Positions 9,465-18,204 of a stretch of DNA of 64,000 nt are shown here, piece after piece. Every line of letters begins with the position of its first letter. The first letter of the stretch is position 1. A program made the position numbers and the translations under genes. Below the pieces are notes generated by a model. It saw only the letters and a program-made list of their open reading frames with translations, ran no database searches and was not told where the DNA came from. The DNA comes from JAJYSO01 sp964495935 (GTDB lineage Bacteria > Bacteroidota > Bacteroidia > Flavobacteriales > Flavobacteriaceae). Location of the stretch: contig CAZBXQ010000003.1 of NCBI GenBank assembly GCA_964495935.1, forward strand, positions 57,876 through 121,875. Reading direction: 5' to 3'.

Positions 9465-10150
9465 AATTTATCTTGATTAAACCAATATCCATACCCGACA
9501 CGGTTGGTGATAACCTCGCCCAAATCTCCCAATTTCTTCCTCAAGCGGGCGATGTGTACATCTACCGTGCGTTCACTTACATACGTATTTCCCCAGATTT
9601 GGTTAATAATGTGTTCACGCGAAAACATACGATCCGGATTTTGGGTCAAAAGGGCAAACAGCTCAAATTCCGTTTTGGTCAAAGAGATTTTTTCGGCGTT
9701 GATAAAAACTTCTTTTAGATTAAAATCGATGGTTATCGGCCCCATTTCCAATACTTTATTTTCGGAAATATGGCCCACCCCCGGAGAACTGCGCTTTAAA
9801 ACCGCCCTGACCCTTGCAATGACTTCTTTAACCGAAAAAGGTTTGGGAATATAATCATCGCCGCCTACCGAAAATCCGGTCAGCATATCGTTTTCCGTAT
9901 CTTTGGCCGTCAAAAAAATAATTGGGGTTTGGATGTTTCTTTCCCTCAATTTTTCCGCCATTTTCAGACCCGACATGCCGCCCATCATAATGTCCAACAA
10001 AATCAATTGAAATTCGCTCAAAGGTAGCTTTAAAGCCTCCTCGGCAGAGGCAACGGATTTGACTTCAAAGCCTTCGTTTTTCAAATTAAATTCCAATATT
10101 TCGGAGATGTTGGGGTCATCATCTACCAGTAAAATATGTTGTTTATTCAT
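9461..10150 (-). CDS. phoB: PhoB-like response regulator
   Basis: The 229-residue OmpR-family regulator has acidic pocket VDDDP, phospho-acceptor Asp53 in LILLDIMMGGMSG, conserved Lys in DDYIPKPF, and a winged helix ending in ERTVDVHIARLRKKLG and TNRVGYGYWF. It is transcribed ahead of phoR with a 4-bp overlap. It is the likely protein that binds the 11-bp-spaced GTAACAC repeats in front of the lipoprotein, TonB receptor, mgsA and porin genes. Its own upstream region has a TAnnTTTG element but no such repeats, so no autoregulation is visible. Confidence 0.87.
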   Translation of the reverse strand: MNKQHILLVDDDPNISEILEFNLKNEGFEVKSVASAEEALKLPLSEFQLILLDIMMGGMSGLKMAEKLRERNIQTPIIFLTAKDTENDMLTGFSVGGDDYIPKPFSVKEVIARVRAVLKRSSPGVGHISENKVLEMGPITIDFNLKEVFINAEKISLTKTEFELFALLTQNPDRMFSREHIINQIWGNTYVSERTVDVHIARLRKKLGDLGEVITNRVGYGYWFNQDKL

Positions 10151-10206
10151 TCCGTTTCTCTTTTTTCAACGCTTGGGCACGTTGGATACAATAGGTTTTA
10201 AAAATA

Positions 10207-10214
10207 CAAAATTA
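10207..10214 (-). promoter_or_regulatory. Candidate -7 element for phoB-phoR
   Basis: TAATTTTG on the minus strand matches TAnnTTTG, about 57 nt upstream of the phoB start. No GTAACAC-like repeat occurs at the position used by the Pho promoters nearby. Confidence 0.35.
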
Positions 10215-10290
10215 TGGGGTTTAAAAATTGAAAAGAGAATGTGTAAATAAGAAATCCACACATTCTCGTAATTGAACTAATCCAAAAAGC

Positions 10291-11484
10291 TTAGAAACTA
10301 TAATTCGTCCACGAGAAAATCGAAGTCGGGCAGCCCGAATTACCGGTTTCGATGGTAACATTCGGGAATCCATCGGAAGGGTTGATCGGTTCCCCCAGAA
10401 TGTCATTACTCAGTTCATTGGAGAGACTGATGGAAGTAGCAGAATCCCCATCTCCTTTTCCGTCTTTTAAATCGACGAGATCAATGGCGGTTCCGGTTCC
10501 TTTGACCAGGGCATTGGAAATGGTTGCTCTTGCACCCCTTCGAATTTTGATAACATCTTGCATTTTGTCGGTAACGTTTGACGGATCGCCATCGGTGGCC
10601 GGCGCCAATCTCAAATCAAAGGTTATGTTTTTGACCACGAAGTCGGATTGGTCTTCTTGATCGGGAAAATTGCCATCCAGGTTTCCATCGGCTTCAATCC
10701 CCCTTGGATCGGATTCTGTACTGGTAAAACCTTCTTCCCAAATCCCATACGCATTCTCCAAAGTGCCGCTATAGCCTTGTGTGAAATCAAACATATCGTC
10801 ATCGGAATTGACGACCAACAGATTCTTTACATTGACAGTTCCTCCGAAAAACTCGACCCCGTCATCGGCTCCGTTCGGAATAAAAATATTTTCGATATGG
10901 GTTCCACTTCCCACGCCGTTAAGGGTCAATCCGTTGTGTTCCACATCGGCGCTGGAGCGCGCTCCGGTGTATTCGAGAATCAAATAGGTAATGCTTCCCG
11001 AATTGTCTGCAGGGTCTGTTCCGCCGTATTCAAAGGAAGAACTGATTTCCGTACTTCCCGTTGTTCCGCCGGCCAAGGGCGCTTTCCCATTAATGATAAG
11101 ACCGCCCCAATGTCCCGGCTGTGCATTATCACTGTCGGCCGTCATCACGACCGGATTATCGGCCGTCCCGTCAATATTGATTTTTCCGCCTTGCAATACC
11201 AAGATATAATTATTAAATCCTTGTTTTGCTTTTAGGGTGGTTCCGGCAGGGATGTTCAGCACGCCTCCTTCCTCCACAATCACCGGCCCCGTAACAGTGT
11301 ACTCAATAGAAGCATCCAAGGTTTCGGTTTCCGTAATGCTTCCGGCCAACTCGGTAGCGGTGGTTGGCGGTTCAGGGTTGTTGGGGCCGTCATCACTGCT
11401 TGAACAGGAAGCCAAGGTAAGCGCCAAAAGCAAGATAACAACGAGATTAAAATGCGATATTTTTTTTGATAGGTTCATTTTCAT
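10291..11484 (-). CDS. Secreted lipoprotein with beta-helix-like repeats, Pho-regulated
   Basis: The preferred ATG at 11484 gives a lipoprotein signal ending in LTLASC followed by SSSDDGPNN, the Bacteroidota surface-lipoprotein style. The mature part is Gly/Asn/Asp-rich with repeated short strands (for example GGVLNIPAGTTLKAKQGFNN, PGHWGGLIINGKAPLAGG, NGLTLNGVGSGTHIENI), suggesting a right-handed parallel beta-helix. Related proteins are often mislabelled multidrug transporter. It lies directly downstream of the TonB receptor but has its own promoter with four 11-bp-spaced Pho-type repeats. A partnership with that receptor in capturing a phosphorus source is inferred; the ligand is unknown. 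The upstream TTG at 11550 would overlap the -7 region and is rejected. Confidence 0.75.
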   Translation of the reverse strand: MKMNLSKKISHFNLVVILLLALTLASCSSSDDGPNNPEPPTTATELAGSITETETLDASIEYTVTGPVIVEEGGVLNIPAGTTLKAKQGFNNYILVLQGGKINIDGTADNPVVMTADSDNAQPGHWGGLIINGKAPLAGGTTGSTEISSSFEYGGTDPADNSGSITYLILEYTGARSSADVEHNGLTLNGVGSGTHIENIFIPNGADDGVEFFGGTVNVKNLLVVNSDDDMFDFTQGYSGTLENAYGIWEEGFTSTESDPRGIEADGNLDGNFPDQEDQSDFVVKNITFDLRLAPATDGDPSNVTDKMQDVIKIRRGARATISNALVKGTGTAIDLVDLKDGKGDGDSATSISLSNELSNDILGEPINPSDGFPNVTIETGNSGCPTSIFSWTNYSF

Positions 11485-11547
11485 TTCATTTAATGGTTTT
11501 AGTTGTTTTTGATTCTTTTTCATCGTTTTTATTATTTTTATGTAGGA

Positions 11548-11603
11548 CAAAAATCTTATTGTGTTATTACAATCGGGTTGAGACGAGGTTATGATTCGGT
11601 TAC
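11548..11603 (-). promoter_or_regulatory. Pho-type promoter of the lipoprotein gene
   Basis: A weak -7 element GATTTTTG (11555-11548) is preceded after 8 nt by 7-mers on an 11-bp register: GTAATAA (11570), TCAACCC (11581), ATAACCT (11592) and GTAACCG (11603). The spacing is the same as in the porin, mgsA and TonB receptor promoters. Confidence 0.5.
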
Positions 11604-11633
11604 ATTTTGTGAGAAATATTCCGTAATGGTCGA

Positions 11634-14330
11634 TTAGATTTTAAGGCTGACCCCAAAACTGAAATTGATGCCCTTATTGAATTTATTCAAAGTGATTTTT
11701 TCGTTGGATCCGCTTATTTTCCGAGTGAGTTCAACGGGGGAATCCAGTAAATTCTCGATTTTTAAATTGATTCCCCATTTTTTCGAAAATTGATAGTTGG
11801 CCACCCAATCGAGGGATGCGACTCCTTCTTCCATAATATCCTTGTATCCGATGGTTCCGATCGTATAAATGCGATCGCTGAAATAGTTGAAGACGAGAGA
11901 GGTGGTCAAACTTTTATCTGCTTTGGAATGGTGAAAGGTCGCATCCACATTGAGCAAAAAGGGCGATGCTCCTTCCAATCCGGAATTGCGCGTGGGGGTG
12001 TTGGTGAGTTTTAAATCGGTGGATGTCAAAATATAGGAGGCATTTGTACCCAAGGTCAATTTATCTTTCGTTTTGGTTTCAAGATTTTTTCTGTTGAAAA
12101 TGTTTTTTTGAAGCTCCACCTCAATGCCCATAACGTCAGCGGCGTCACTGATGTTTTCGTAGGTGAGCAATCCCGCCGAATTCCCCTTGTCCACTCTTCC
12201 GATAGGGTTTTTAATCCGCTTATAGAATAAAGTTGCCGAAAACAGTTCGGATGCACTCCAATAATTATCCCATTTTAAATCGAGATTGTAATTGTCTGAC
12301 GGGATAAGATTCGGATTCCCTTCACTCGCAAAGCTTATATTGACGTACTGAAAAGGGGAAATCTCTTTGGATTGGGGCAAGGTGTAGGTTTTGCTCGCTC
12401 CCAAACGGAAGGAATTTTTTTCATTCAATTCATATTTCAGATTGAGGCTCGGCAAATAGTAGGGCGATTTGATACTGTTTTGACCGGTTTGTCCGGGAAC
12501 GTCATATTTTACCTGAAGATCCACAAAATCGGTTCTAAAACCCATATTGGCACTCCAAGCTTTCGTAACTTGATAATTTCCCTGGGCAAAAATCGAATGG
12601 TTGTTTTTGGTGACTTCATAGCGGTTCGGGTTACTCTCCGTCACCGAAAAAACATCATTTTTAAAATTGGTGGGATTATACAGTTCGTCCAACTTTATAT
12701 CCTCTAAGGAAACAGAACCGGGGATTGGAGAGAGATTGTATTCAACCGATTCAAAATCATTATTTGATAAACGCCCTTGATATCCAAAGGAAATATTCGA
12801 ATTTCCGCTTTCTAAGGCATCTTTTAACCCATAGCTCAATTCAAATTTCGTCGTATAATCCTGCTCCTTGAGTTCAGAGAAAAAGCGTTTCTGCCGATTG
12901 CTTCCTGTCAACCCAAAAGAACCGTTTTCCTTTTGGGAGAGATAATTTTCCCGCCTGTCGGGCTCGAGACCTTTTATGGTATTGATGGAAAAATCAGCGG
13001 TTAATATCAGATTTTCATTCAATTTCCATCGTGACAGTAACTGATGCACAAAAAGGAGGTTGTCGTTGATCTGTTGGCGCCTGATAAACCCGCGGTCGTC
13101 AAAGGCATCTTGAAATCTTTCCGAATTCCGACCGAGATAATCCCCTACATATTGATCGGTTGAATGAAGCATCATAAAATTGTAGGCCACGGAATGCGCT
13201 CTGTTGAGGTCGTAATTGATATTGGCTAAAATCAGTTGATGGGTGTTATTCTCATATTTTTTACCAATTTGGTCTTGATAAATTGTTCCGTTAGAGGTGG
13301 TGTTGCGCACGATTTCTTCGGTAAACAAATTCTCGGTGGAATGACCGGCTACCACAAAAAATGACAAGGGATTATCGCCCAAATAAAAACGCTTTCCTCC
13401 AGACAATCGGTAATTTTGATTCCATAACATAGTGGGAGATGACAGATCTAAACTGTTGGCGAAATCAAACTGTCCGGCAGTGGGTCGGCCAGCTTTTGCA
13501 AAACCAAAATAATTTGCCCCATCGGGTTTATAGAAGGTTTTGCCGATGGTGTTGCTGTTAAAACCGCTCGACAAGTCCAATCCTAAGGAAGAACGTCCGA
13601 TCAATTCTTTGGAGGAAATATCGATAATAGCGCCCTCGGCATCTCCCGTGTTCTGCGCGGAAAACACCTTATCGACACTGATATTCTGAATGATATCGGT
13701 CTCAAAAATGGACAAGTCTATATTTTTGTATTCAGGATCTTCCGAAGGCACCGGCAGGCCGTTTAACAAAGTGGTATTGTAGCGGTCGCCCAATCCGCGG
13801 ACGAAAATGTTTTTCACCCCTTCCTGCTTGGCGATTCCGGAGACTGAAGAGACGGCGGCTCGGGCATCTCCAATTCCTTTTCGGGAAAGCTCTACCGCAC
13901 CGATACTTTGCTTGGACAAAATCGCCTTTTTCCGATCCGAGAGCAAAACGGCTTCGGTTTCTCGATTGGCCTGTACCACAATTCCCACAGTTTCTAAAAT
14001 ATTGTCCTGAGGACTGAGTGCCATCCTGATTTGCGAGGTTTTGCCGGCATTTACCGTTACATTTTCCAAAGTTTGGGTCTCATAGGAAAGGGAAGAACCG
14101 GAAACCCTGTATTTTCCGGCCGGAACACCGGTAATGATAAATTGTCCATCGATGTCGGCCATTGTCCCAATGTCTGTGCCTTCTATGACAATAGAAGCAA
14201 AAGAAAGTGGAGATTGACTTTCCTTGTCTGTAATCTGTCCTTCAATTGTACCGGTCTGCCCGAGGGCCAAAACGGATTGAAAAACCAGAGACAGGAGTAA
14301 TATAAATTTTAAGGTGTGTTTTTTAATCAT
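11634..14330 (-). CDS. TonB-dependent outer membrane receptor, Pho-regulated
   Basis: The 898-residue receptor starts at the ATG at 14330 (a GTG at 14417 lies upstream of the -7 element and is rejected). A signal peptide ends at about LALGQ. A carboxypeptidase-regulatory-like domain follows (GTIEGQITDKESQSPLSFAS), then a plug with KNIFVRGLGDRYNTTLLNG, then a large beta-barrel ending in a terminal aromatic-hydrophobic strand (FSFGVSLKI). No SusD partner is adjacent; the downstream lipoprotein is the only neighbour. The promoter has the Pho-type repeats, so the likely cargo is a phosphorus compound or a complex made under phosphate starvation. The exact substrate cannot be read from sequence. 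Confidence 0.88.
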   Translation of the reverse strand: MIKKHTLKFILLLSLVFQSVLALGQTGTIEGQITDKESQSPLSFASIVIEGTDIGTMADIDGQFIITGVPAGKYRVSGSSLSYETQTLENVTVNAGKTSQIRMALSPQDNILETVGIVVQANRETEAVLLSDRKKAILSKQSIGAVELSRKGIGDARAAVSSVSGIAKQEGVKNIFVRGLGDRYNTTLLNGLPVPSEDPEYKNIDLSIFETDIIQNISVDKVFSAQNTGDAEGAIIDISSKELIGRSSLGLDLSSGFNSNTIGKTFYKPDGANYFGFAKAGRPTAGQFDFANSLDLSSPTMLWNQNYRLSGGKRFYLGDNPLSFFVVAGHSTENLFTEEIVRNTTSNGTIYQDQIGKKYENNTHQLILANINYDLNRAHSVAYNFMMLHSTDQYVGDYLGRNSERFQDAFDDRGFIRRQQINDNLLFVHQLLSRWKLNENLILTADFSINTIKGLEPDRRENYLSQKENGSFGLTGSNRQKRFFSELKEQDYTTKFELSYGLKDALESGNSNISFGYQGRLSNNDFESVEYNLSPIPGSVSLEDIKLDELYNPTNFKNDVFSVTESNPNRYEVTKNNHSIFAQGNYQVTKAWSANMGFRTDFVDLQVKYDVPGQTGQNSIKSPYYLPSLNLKYELNEKNSFRLGASKTYTLPQSKEISPFQYVNISFASEGNPNLIPSDNYNLDLKWDNYWSASELFSATLFYKRIKNPIGRVDKGNSAGLLTYENISDAADVMGIEVELQKNIFNRKNLETKTKDKLTLGTNASYILTSTDLKLTNTPTRNSGLEGASPFLLNVDATFHHSKADKSLTTSLVFNYFSDRIYTIGTIGYKDIMEEGVASLDWVANYQFSKKWGINLKIENLLDSPVELTRKISGSNEKITLNKFNKGINFSFGVSLKI

Positions 14331-14352
14331 TGATTGTTTTTTTAATTCGGGA

Positions 14353-14386
14353 CAAAGGTGGGAGATGGGTGTTTCCAAATGGTTAC
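14353..14386 (-). promoter_or_regulatory. Pho-type promoter of the TonB receptor gene
   Basis: The -7-like element CACCTTTG (14360-14353), an 8-nt gap, then GAAACAC (14375-14369), 4 nt, and GTAACCA (14386-14380). Gap and 11-bp register are identical to those of the mgsA and porin promoters. Confidence 0.6.
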
Positions 14387-14464
14387 AGGGAGATTTCGAT
14401 TTGATTAAATTAATCACTGAAAGAGCGATGATTATAGGGAAAGGATAGCTTCTACAGAAAAGGA

Positions 14465-14505
14465 AAAACCCCCTTCCAATTTAAAACACAATGTTTTAAG
14501 GGGGT
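14465..14505 (-). terminator. Terminator after marC
   Basis: CCCCCTT (14469-14475) pairs with AAGGGGG (14498-14504), with an inner AAAACA/TGTTTT stem, followed on the minus strand by TTTTTCCTTTT. Confidence 0.75.
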
Positions 14506-14542
14506 AAATAGGTGGTTATACAACTTGGAAATTTAATGCATT

Positions 14543-15169
14543 TTATAAAGTCTTGGCAAGGGTCATAATCGAAGAGCTTATGTATTCAATTCCGATGGCG
14601 ATGACGATAAACCCAACAATTCGAGACACGGCATTAAGGCCCGAAGCACCGAGCCATTTCACGATATAACGCGAGTTTTTTAAGGACAGGTAAATAAGCA
14701 GGCAAACAGCTAAAAGCGCACACAGGATGATGAGTTGATCCCGGATGAAGAGATACTCTTTTTGCAGGGAAATCAACAACGAGATGGTACCCGGACCGGC
14801 CAACATAGGAATGGCCAACGGGGTAAGCGAGATGGAATCCCGGGTTTTCATATCTTTTTCTATGGATGCATTTTCAATCCCCTTGTGTTTGTTAAAACTA
14901 CCGGTGAGCAGCGAAAAACCGGAAGCCACAATCACAAGTCCGCCGGCAATGCGGAGGGATTCAATGCTGATTCCAAAAAAAGTCAAAATGTATCTGCCAA
15001 TGGCAAACGCAACCACCAATATGACAAAAGCATTAATTGAAGTGAGGAGCGCTATTTTACTTTTTTCTTTTCTACTATCATTTTGAGTCAATCCGACGAA
15101 AATGGGCAAGGTTCCCAAGGGATTCATCACCGAGAACACACTTGCAAAAACGATCAAAAATAATTCCAT
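14543..15169 (-). CDS. MarC-family integral membrane protein
   Basis: The 208-residue protein has six predicted membrane helices and the MarC/UPF0056 patterns SVMNPLGTLPIFVGLT near the N-terminus, AIPMLAGPGTISLLI in the centre and VSRIVGFIVIAIGIEYI near the end. The family's substrate is not established; an early link to antibiotic resistance was not upheld. It follows mgsA after 5 bp and ends at a terminator, so mgsA-marC form a two-gene unit under the Pho-type promoter at 15699. The context suggests export or tolerance of a small metabolite, possibly linked to methylglyoxal, but that is speculation. Confidence 0.88.
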   Translation of the reverse strand: MELFLIVFASVFSVMNPLGTLPIFVGLTQNDSRKEKSKIALLTSINAFVILVVAFAIGRYILTFFGISIESLRIAGGLVIVASGFSLLTGSFNKHKGIENASIEKDMKTRDSISLTPLAIPMLAGPGTISLLISLQKEYLFIRDQLIILCALLAVCLLIYLSLKNSRYIVKWLGASGLNAVSRIVGFIVIAIGIEYISSSIMTLAKTL

Positions 15170-15174
15170 ACACT

Positions 15175-15672
15175 TTATCCTAACACTCGATTTTGGTATT
15201 CTTCTATCCCCTCACTTTGTGTAAACCTATACCCAGCCGTAAACAATGGAGAAGTGATGATAAAATCTGCGGTGGAGCGCGAACAGGCATAGACCACATT
15301 GTACAAGGTTGCAATACGAAGCAAGGCTTTTATATCTACATCGTGAGGTTGGGGCTCCATCGCATCCCAAAAGAAAACCAACACATCCACTTGTCGGGTA
15401 CAGAGCAAAGCGCCCATTTGCTGGTCACCGCCCAACGGACCGGATTTTAATTTTGTAATATTCAAGGTGTGTAATTCACCTTTCTGAATCATTCGGTTTT
15501 GTAAATGCTCCTCTACCAAGCTTCCGGTGGTCCCGGTGCAAACCAATTGGTAATGAACGAGCAATTCCCAATGGGAATCGACCCACGCGATCAATTCTTG
15601 TTTGCAGTTGTCGTGCGCCACTAAAGCGATTGTTTTAATTTTGGTTTCCCTACTTGTTTCTGTTTTTTTCAT
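15175..15672 (-). CDS. mgsA: Methylglyoxal synthase
   Basis: The 165-residue protein carries the full MgsA active site: ALVAHDNCK near the N-terminus, the phosphate-binding CTGTTGS (46-51), SGPLGGDQQ with catalytic Asp83 (E. coli Asp71), FFWDAMEPQPHDVD with His110 and Asp113 (E. coli His98 and Asp101). The enzyme converts dihydroxyacetone phosphate to methylglyoxal plus inorganic phosphate in the cytoplasm and is inhibited by phosphate in studied species. The gene has a Pho-type promoter with the same geometry as the porin and TonB receptor, so phosphate starvation probably induces it. That would free phosphate from triose phosphates when the cell needs it. Confidence 0.93.
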   Translation of the reverse strand: MKKTETSRETKIKTIALVAHDNCKQELIAWVDSHWELLVHYQLVCTGTTGSLVEEHLQNRMIQKGELHTLNITKLKSGPLGGDQQMGALLCTRQVDVLVFFWDAMEPQPHDVDIKALLRIATLYNVVYACSRSTADFIITSPLFTAGYRFTQSEGIEEYQNRVLG

Positions 15673-15698
15673 ATCATATTATTTTAATTTTTCTATGA

Positions 15699-15732
15699 CA
15701 AAAGTAGAAGTGGAATGTTACGCCCGTATCAA
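15699..15732 (-). promoter_or_regulatory. Pho-type promoter of mgsA-marC
   Basis: The -7 element TACTTTTG (15706-15699) is followed upstream, after 8 nt, by GTAACAT (15721-15715), 4 nt, then TTGATAC (15732-15726). The -7 region CTACTTTTGTC is identical to that of the porin promoter. Confidence 0.65.
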
Positions 15733-15819
15733 GGGAAAATTAAGATACGGTTAAAATTGCGGCTTAGTTTTGAAACGACAATCCGGTTTTTCAGCAGGAG
15801 GATGTATTTTAATTTCAAA

Positions 15820-15852
15820 AGACCCGACCCATTTTAAAAATGGATCGGGTCT
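15820..15852 (-). terminator. Terminator after the pst-phoU operon
   Basis: AGACCCGA and TCGGGTCT form an 8-bp stem, extended by CCA/TGG across a C-A mismatch, around an A/T-rich loop. The minus strand continues into TTTTGAAATTAAAA. It marks the end of the operon that starts at the porin. Confidence 0.7.
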
Positions 15853-15882
15853 AACATCAACGTTAAGATTTAAACAAAATCC

Positions 15883-16551
15883 TTATTCAGTTTTCCCTTT
15901 ATGTTTCAGCACTTTTGCTTTTACATAAAAAACAATTTCCTCTACGATATTGCTGCAATAATCCCCAATCCTTTCCAATCGATGGATCAATAGGATAGTT
16001 CTTAATCCACAGGGGATTTCTTCTGGATGGGCTTTCAGATATTCCGCCGTTCGTGAAAAAGATTCGTGGTATAGGGTATTGATGATCTCTTTCTTCGCAA
16101 GAATCTTTCGATACCCACGCGTGCTTTCGGTCTTATATTGCACAAAACAATCCGACAACATATGCAACATCGTATCAAATAGTTTTTCCAGATCCAGCTC
16201 CTCTTTCAATTTTTCATCCAAATCGGAATCTTTTTCATCGGCAATATGATGGGCCACCCCGGCCGCCAAATCGCCAATACGCTCCAAGAATATCCCTATT
16301 TTTTGCGTGGAAAGAACGAGCCTCAAATCGATTGCAACCGGACTGAACAAAGCGATATAATTTTCACAATTGCTGTCCACTTTCAATTCGAAAGCATTCA
16401 CTCTCCGTTCCAGTGCCAAAATGTCCAAGGCCAGAGCCGTATCATTGTTCATAAAAGCCTGTTTGGCTTTTTCAACCTGCGAAAGTACCAACTCCCACAT
16501 ATTGTTTATTTCCTCTTTAAGGAGTTGCATCTCCTGATCACTGTTTTTCAT
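15883..16551 (-). CDS. phoU: PhoU phosphate signalling protein
   Basis: The 222-residue all-helical protein has two PhoU repeats. The first contains LALDILALERRVNAFELKVD and SPVAIDLRLVLSTQKIGIFL; the second contains a matching IPCGLRTILLIHRLERIGDY. The repeats supply the acidic metal-binding E/DxxxD motifs. PhoU couples PstB transporter activity to PhoR signalling and restrains phosphate uptake. It is the last gene of the porin-pstSCAB-phoU unit, 27 bp after pstB, and is followed by a terminator. Confidence 0.93.
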   Translation of the reverse strand: MKNSDQEMQLLKEEINNMWELVLSQVEKAKQAFMNNDTALALDILALERRVNAFELKVDSNCENYIALFSPVAIDLRLVLSTQKIGIFLERIGDLAAGVAHHIADEKDSDLDEKLKEELDLEKLFDTMLHMLSDCFVQYKTESTRGYRKILAKKEIINTLYHESFSRTAEYLKAHPEEIPCGLRTILLIHRLERIGDYCSNIVEEIVFYVKAKVLKHKGKTE

Positions 16552-16578
16552 CTTATTTTGTGTTTTTAAACTGTTGTA

Positions 16579-17337
16579 TTAACCAAACCTTCCGGTGATA
16601 TAATCTTGTGTTTTCTCGTGCCGCGGATTGGTAAAAATTTCTTTTGTATCGTTGTATTCAATCAATTTCCCCAAGAAAAGGAAAGCGGTCTTGTCGCTTA
16701 CCCTCGCCGCCTGCTGCATATTGTGGGTGACCATTAGGATAGTATATTGATTTTTTAACTGGTAGATCAACTCCTCGATTTTAGCCGTTGATACCGGATC
16801 CAATGCCGAAGTCGCTTCATCCAATAGCAGGACTTCCGGTTTCATAGCAAGTGTTCGCGCAATGCAAAGTCGTTGCTGTTGCCCTCCCGATAAAAAAGTT
16901 CCTTTTTGTGATAACTTATCCTTGACTTCATCCCATAAAGCGGCGTCTTTAAGTGAATTTTCCACGATTTCTTCGCGATTGGTTTTACTTAATTTTATGC
17001 CGTTTAATGAATATCCGGCCAATACATTTTGTGCAATGCTCATCGTTGGAAAGGGATTGGGGCGCTGAAACACCATTCCTATTTTACGGCGCAACAAAAT
17101 GGGATTCATCCCAAAAATATCCTTTTCTTCCAAGATGATTTCTCCCAAGCTATGTGCTTCCGGTGTCATCTCGTGCATCCGGTTGATACAGCGGATTAAG
17201 GTTGTTTTCCCGCAACCTGACGGCCCCAGAATGGTCCAGACTTTTGCTGGTTCGATATCTAGATTAATGTTTTTTAGCACCTTGTTTTTACCAAAAAAGG
17301 CACTGAAATCTTTTATTTTTAAAATTGAATTTTCCAT
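16579..17337 (-). CDS. pstB: Phosphate ABC transporter ATP-binding protein
   Basis: The 252-residue ABC ATPase has Walker A GPSGCGKTT (38-46), a Q-loop in VFQRPNPFP (the RPNPFP pattern is typical of PstB), signature FLSGGQQQRLCIARTLA, Walker B EVLLLDEATSALD and the H-loop in VTHNMQQAARVSD. It energises phosphate import through PstA and PstC. Its start overlaps the end of pstA by 19 bp, showing tight translational coupling. Confidence 0.96.
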   Translation of the reverse strand: MENSILKIKDFSAFFGKNKVLKNINLDIEPAKVWTILGPSGCGKTTLIRCINRMHEMTPEAHSLGEIILEEKDIFGMNPILLRRKIGMVFQRPNPFPTMSIAQNVLAGYSLNGIKLSKTNREEIVENSLKDAALWDEVKDKLSQKGTFLSGGQQQRLCIARTLAMKPEVLLLDEATSALDPVSTAKIEELIYQLKNQYTILMVTHNMQQAARVSDKTAFLFLGKLIEYNDTKEIFTNPRHEKTQDYITGRFG

Positions 17338-18167
17338 TTACGTTCAATGATTTTTGTAAACATATTGAGGGTCAATACGATGACTATTAAGATTAAGGAA
17401 GCTCCCCAGGCCAATTGATGCCAATCTTCATAGGGACTGGTCGCATAATTGAAGATAATCAGCGGTAAACTGCTCATCGGCTCCGACAGGTTGGTACTCA
17501 TATACGAATTGCCAAAAGCGGTAAAAAGTAGCGGTGCCGTTTCTCCTATAACCCTTGCTATTCCTAAGATCGCCCCCGATAATATGCCACTCATACTGGC
17601 CGGGACAATCACTTTCAATACCGTTTTGTAATAAGGTACACCGAGGGCGAGAGAAGCTTCTTTGAGATGGCCAGGGACCAATTTCAGTGTTTCTTCGGTG
17701 GTTTTGGCCACAAAAGGAAGCATCATCATCGCCAAAGCGGCACTTCCGGAAAAGGCTGAAAAACTGCCCATCGTTCGGACCACCCACTCGTAAATAATAA
17801 TTCCGATGACGATAGAAGGAATTCCCTGAAGCACATCAATGGCCAAGCTGCAATATCGACTCCATTTTGATTTTTTATTTTCGTTGAGATAAATTCCCGT
17901 CAATACCCCCACCGGAATGGCCATAGCGGCAGCCACACCCACAATGATCAAGGTGCCTACAATAGCATTTGAAATACCCCCTCCCGATTCTCCCACGGGT
18001 TTGGGTAGCTGGGTTAGAAATGACCAATCAATCGCCACAAAACCTTGTCTGAGAATATAAAACAAGATAAAAAGCAAGGGCAAGGTGGCGAGCAGGCTCA
18101 ATAAAACCACCGCTCCTTTGAATGCGTCATTTTTAGTTTTTCTCCATTTTATATGTCGATCCATCAT
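17319..18167 (-). CDS. pstA: Phosphate ABC transporter permease
   Basis: The permease has six membrane helices and the inner-membrane ABC signature loop EASLALGVPYYKTVLKVIVP, plus AIVGTLIIVGVAAAMAIPVG typical of PstA. The longer frame begins with a TTG at 18227 inside pstC; the ATG pair at 18167/18164 (MMDRHIKWRK) is the better start and leaves a 37-nt gap to pstC. It forms the phosphate channel with PstC. Confidence 0.93.
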   Translation of the reverse strand: MMDRHIKWRKTKNDAFKGAVVLLSLLATLPLLFILFYILRQGFVAIDWSFLTQLPKPVGESGGGISNAIVGTLIIVGVAAAMAIPVGVLTGIYLNENKKSKWSRYCSLAIDVLQGIPSIVIGIIIYEWVVRTMGSFSAFSGSAALAMMMLPFVAKTTEETLKLVPGHLKEASLALGVPYYKTVLKVIVPASMSGILSGAILGIARVIGETAPLLFTAFGNSYMSTNLSEPMSSLPLIIFNYATSPYEDWHQLAWGASLILIVIVLTLNMFTKIIERKWKIQF

Positions 18168-18204
18168 AATTATTTCGTTTTTTTCAGTCGATTTATTGGT
18201 CTCT

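Noticed and set aside
10151..10240. Pho-type repeats before phoB
   Set aside because: At the position 8 nt upstream of the -7 candidate the sequence is A/T-rich and has no GTAACAC-like 7-mer.
10648..11235. 195-residue plus-strand frame inside the lipoprotein gene
   Set aside because: Antisense to a clearly coding, signal-bearing lipoprotein; codon shadow.
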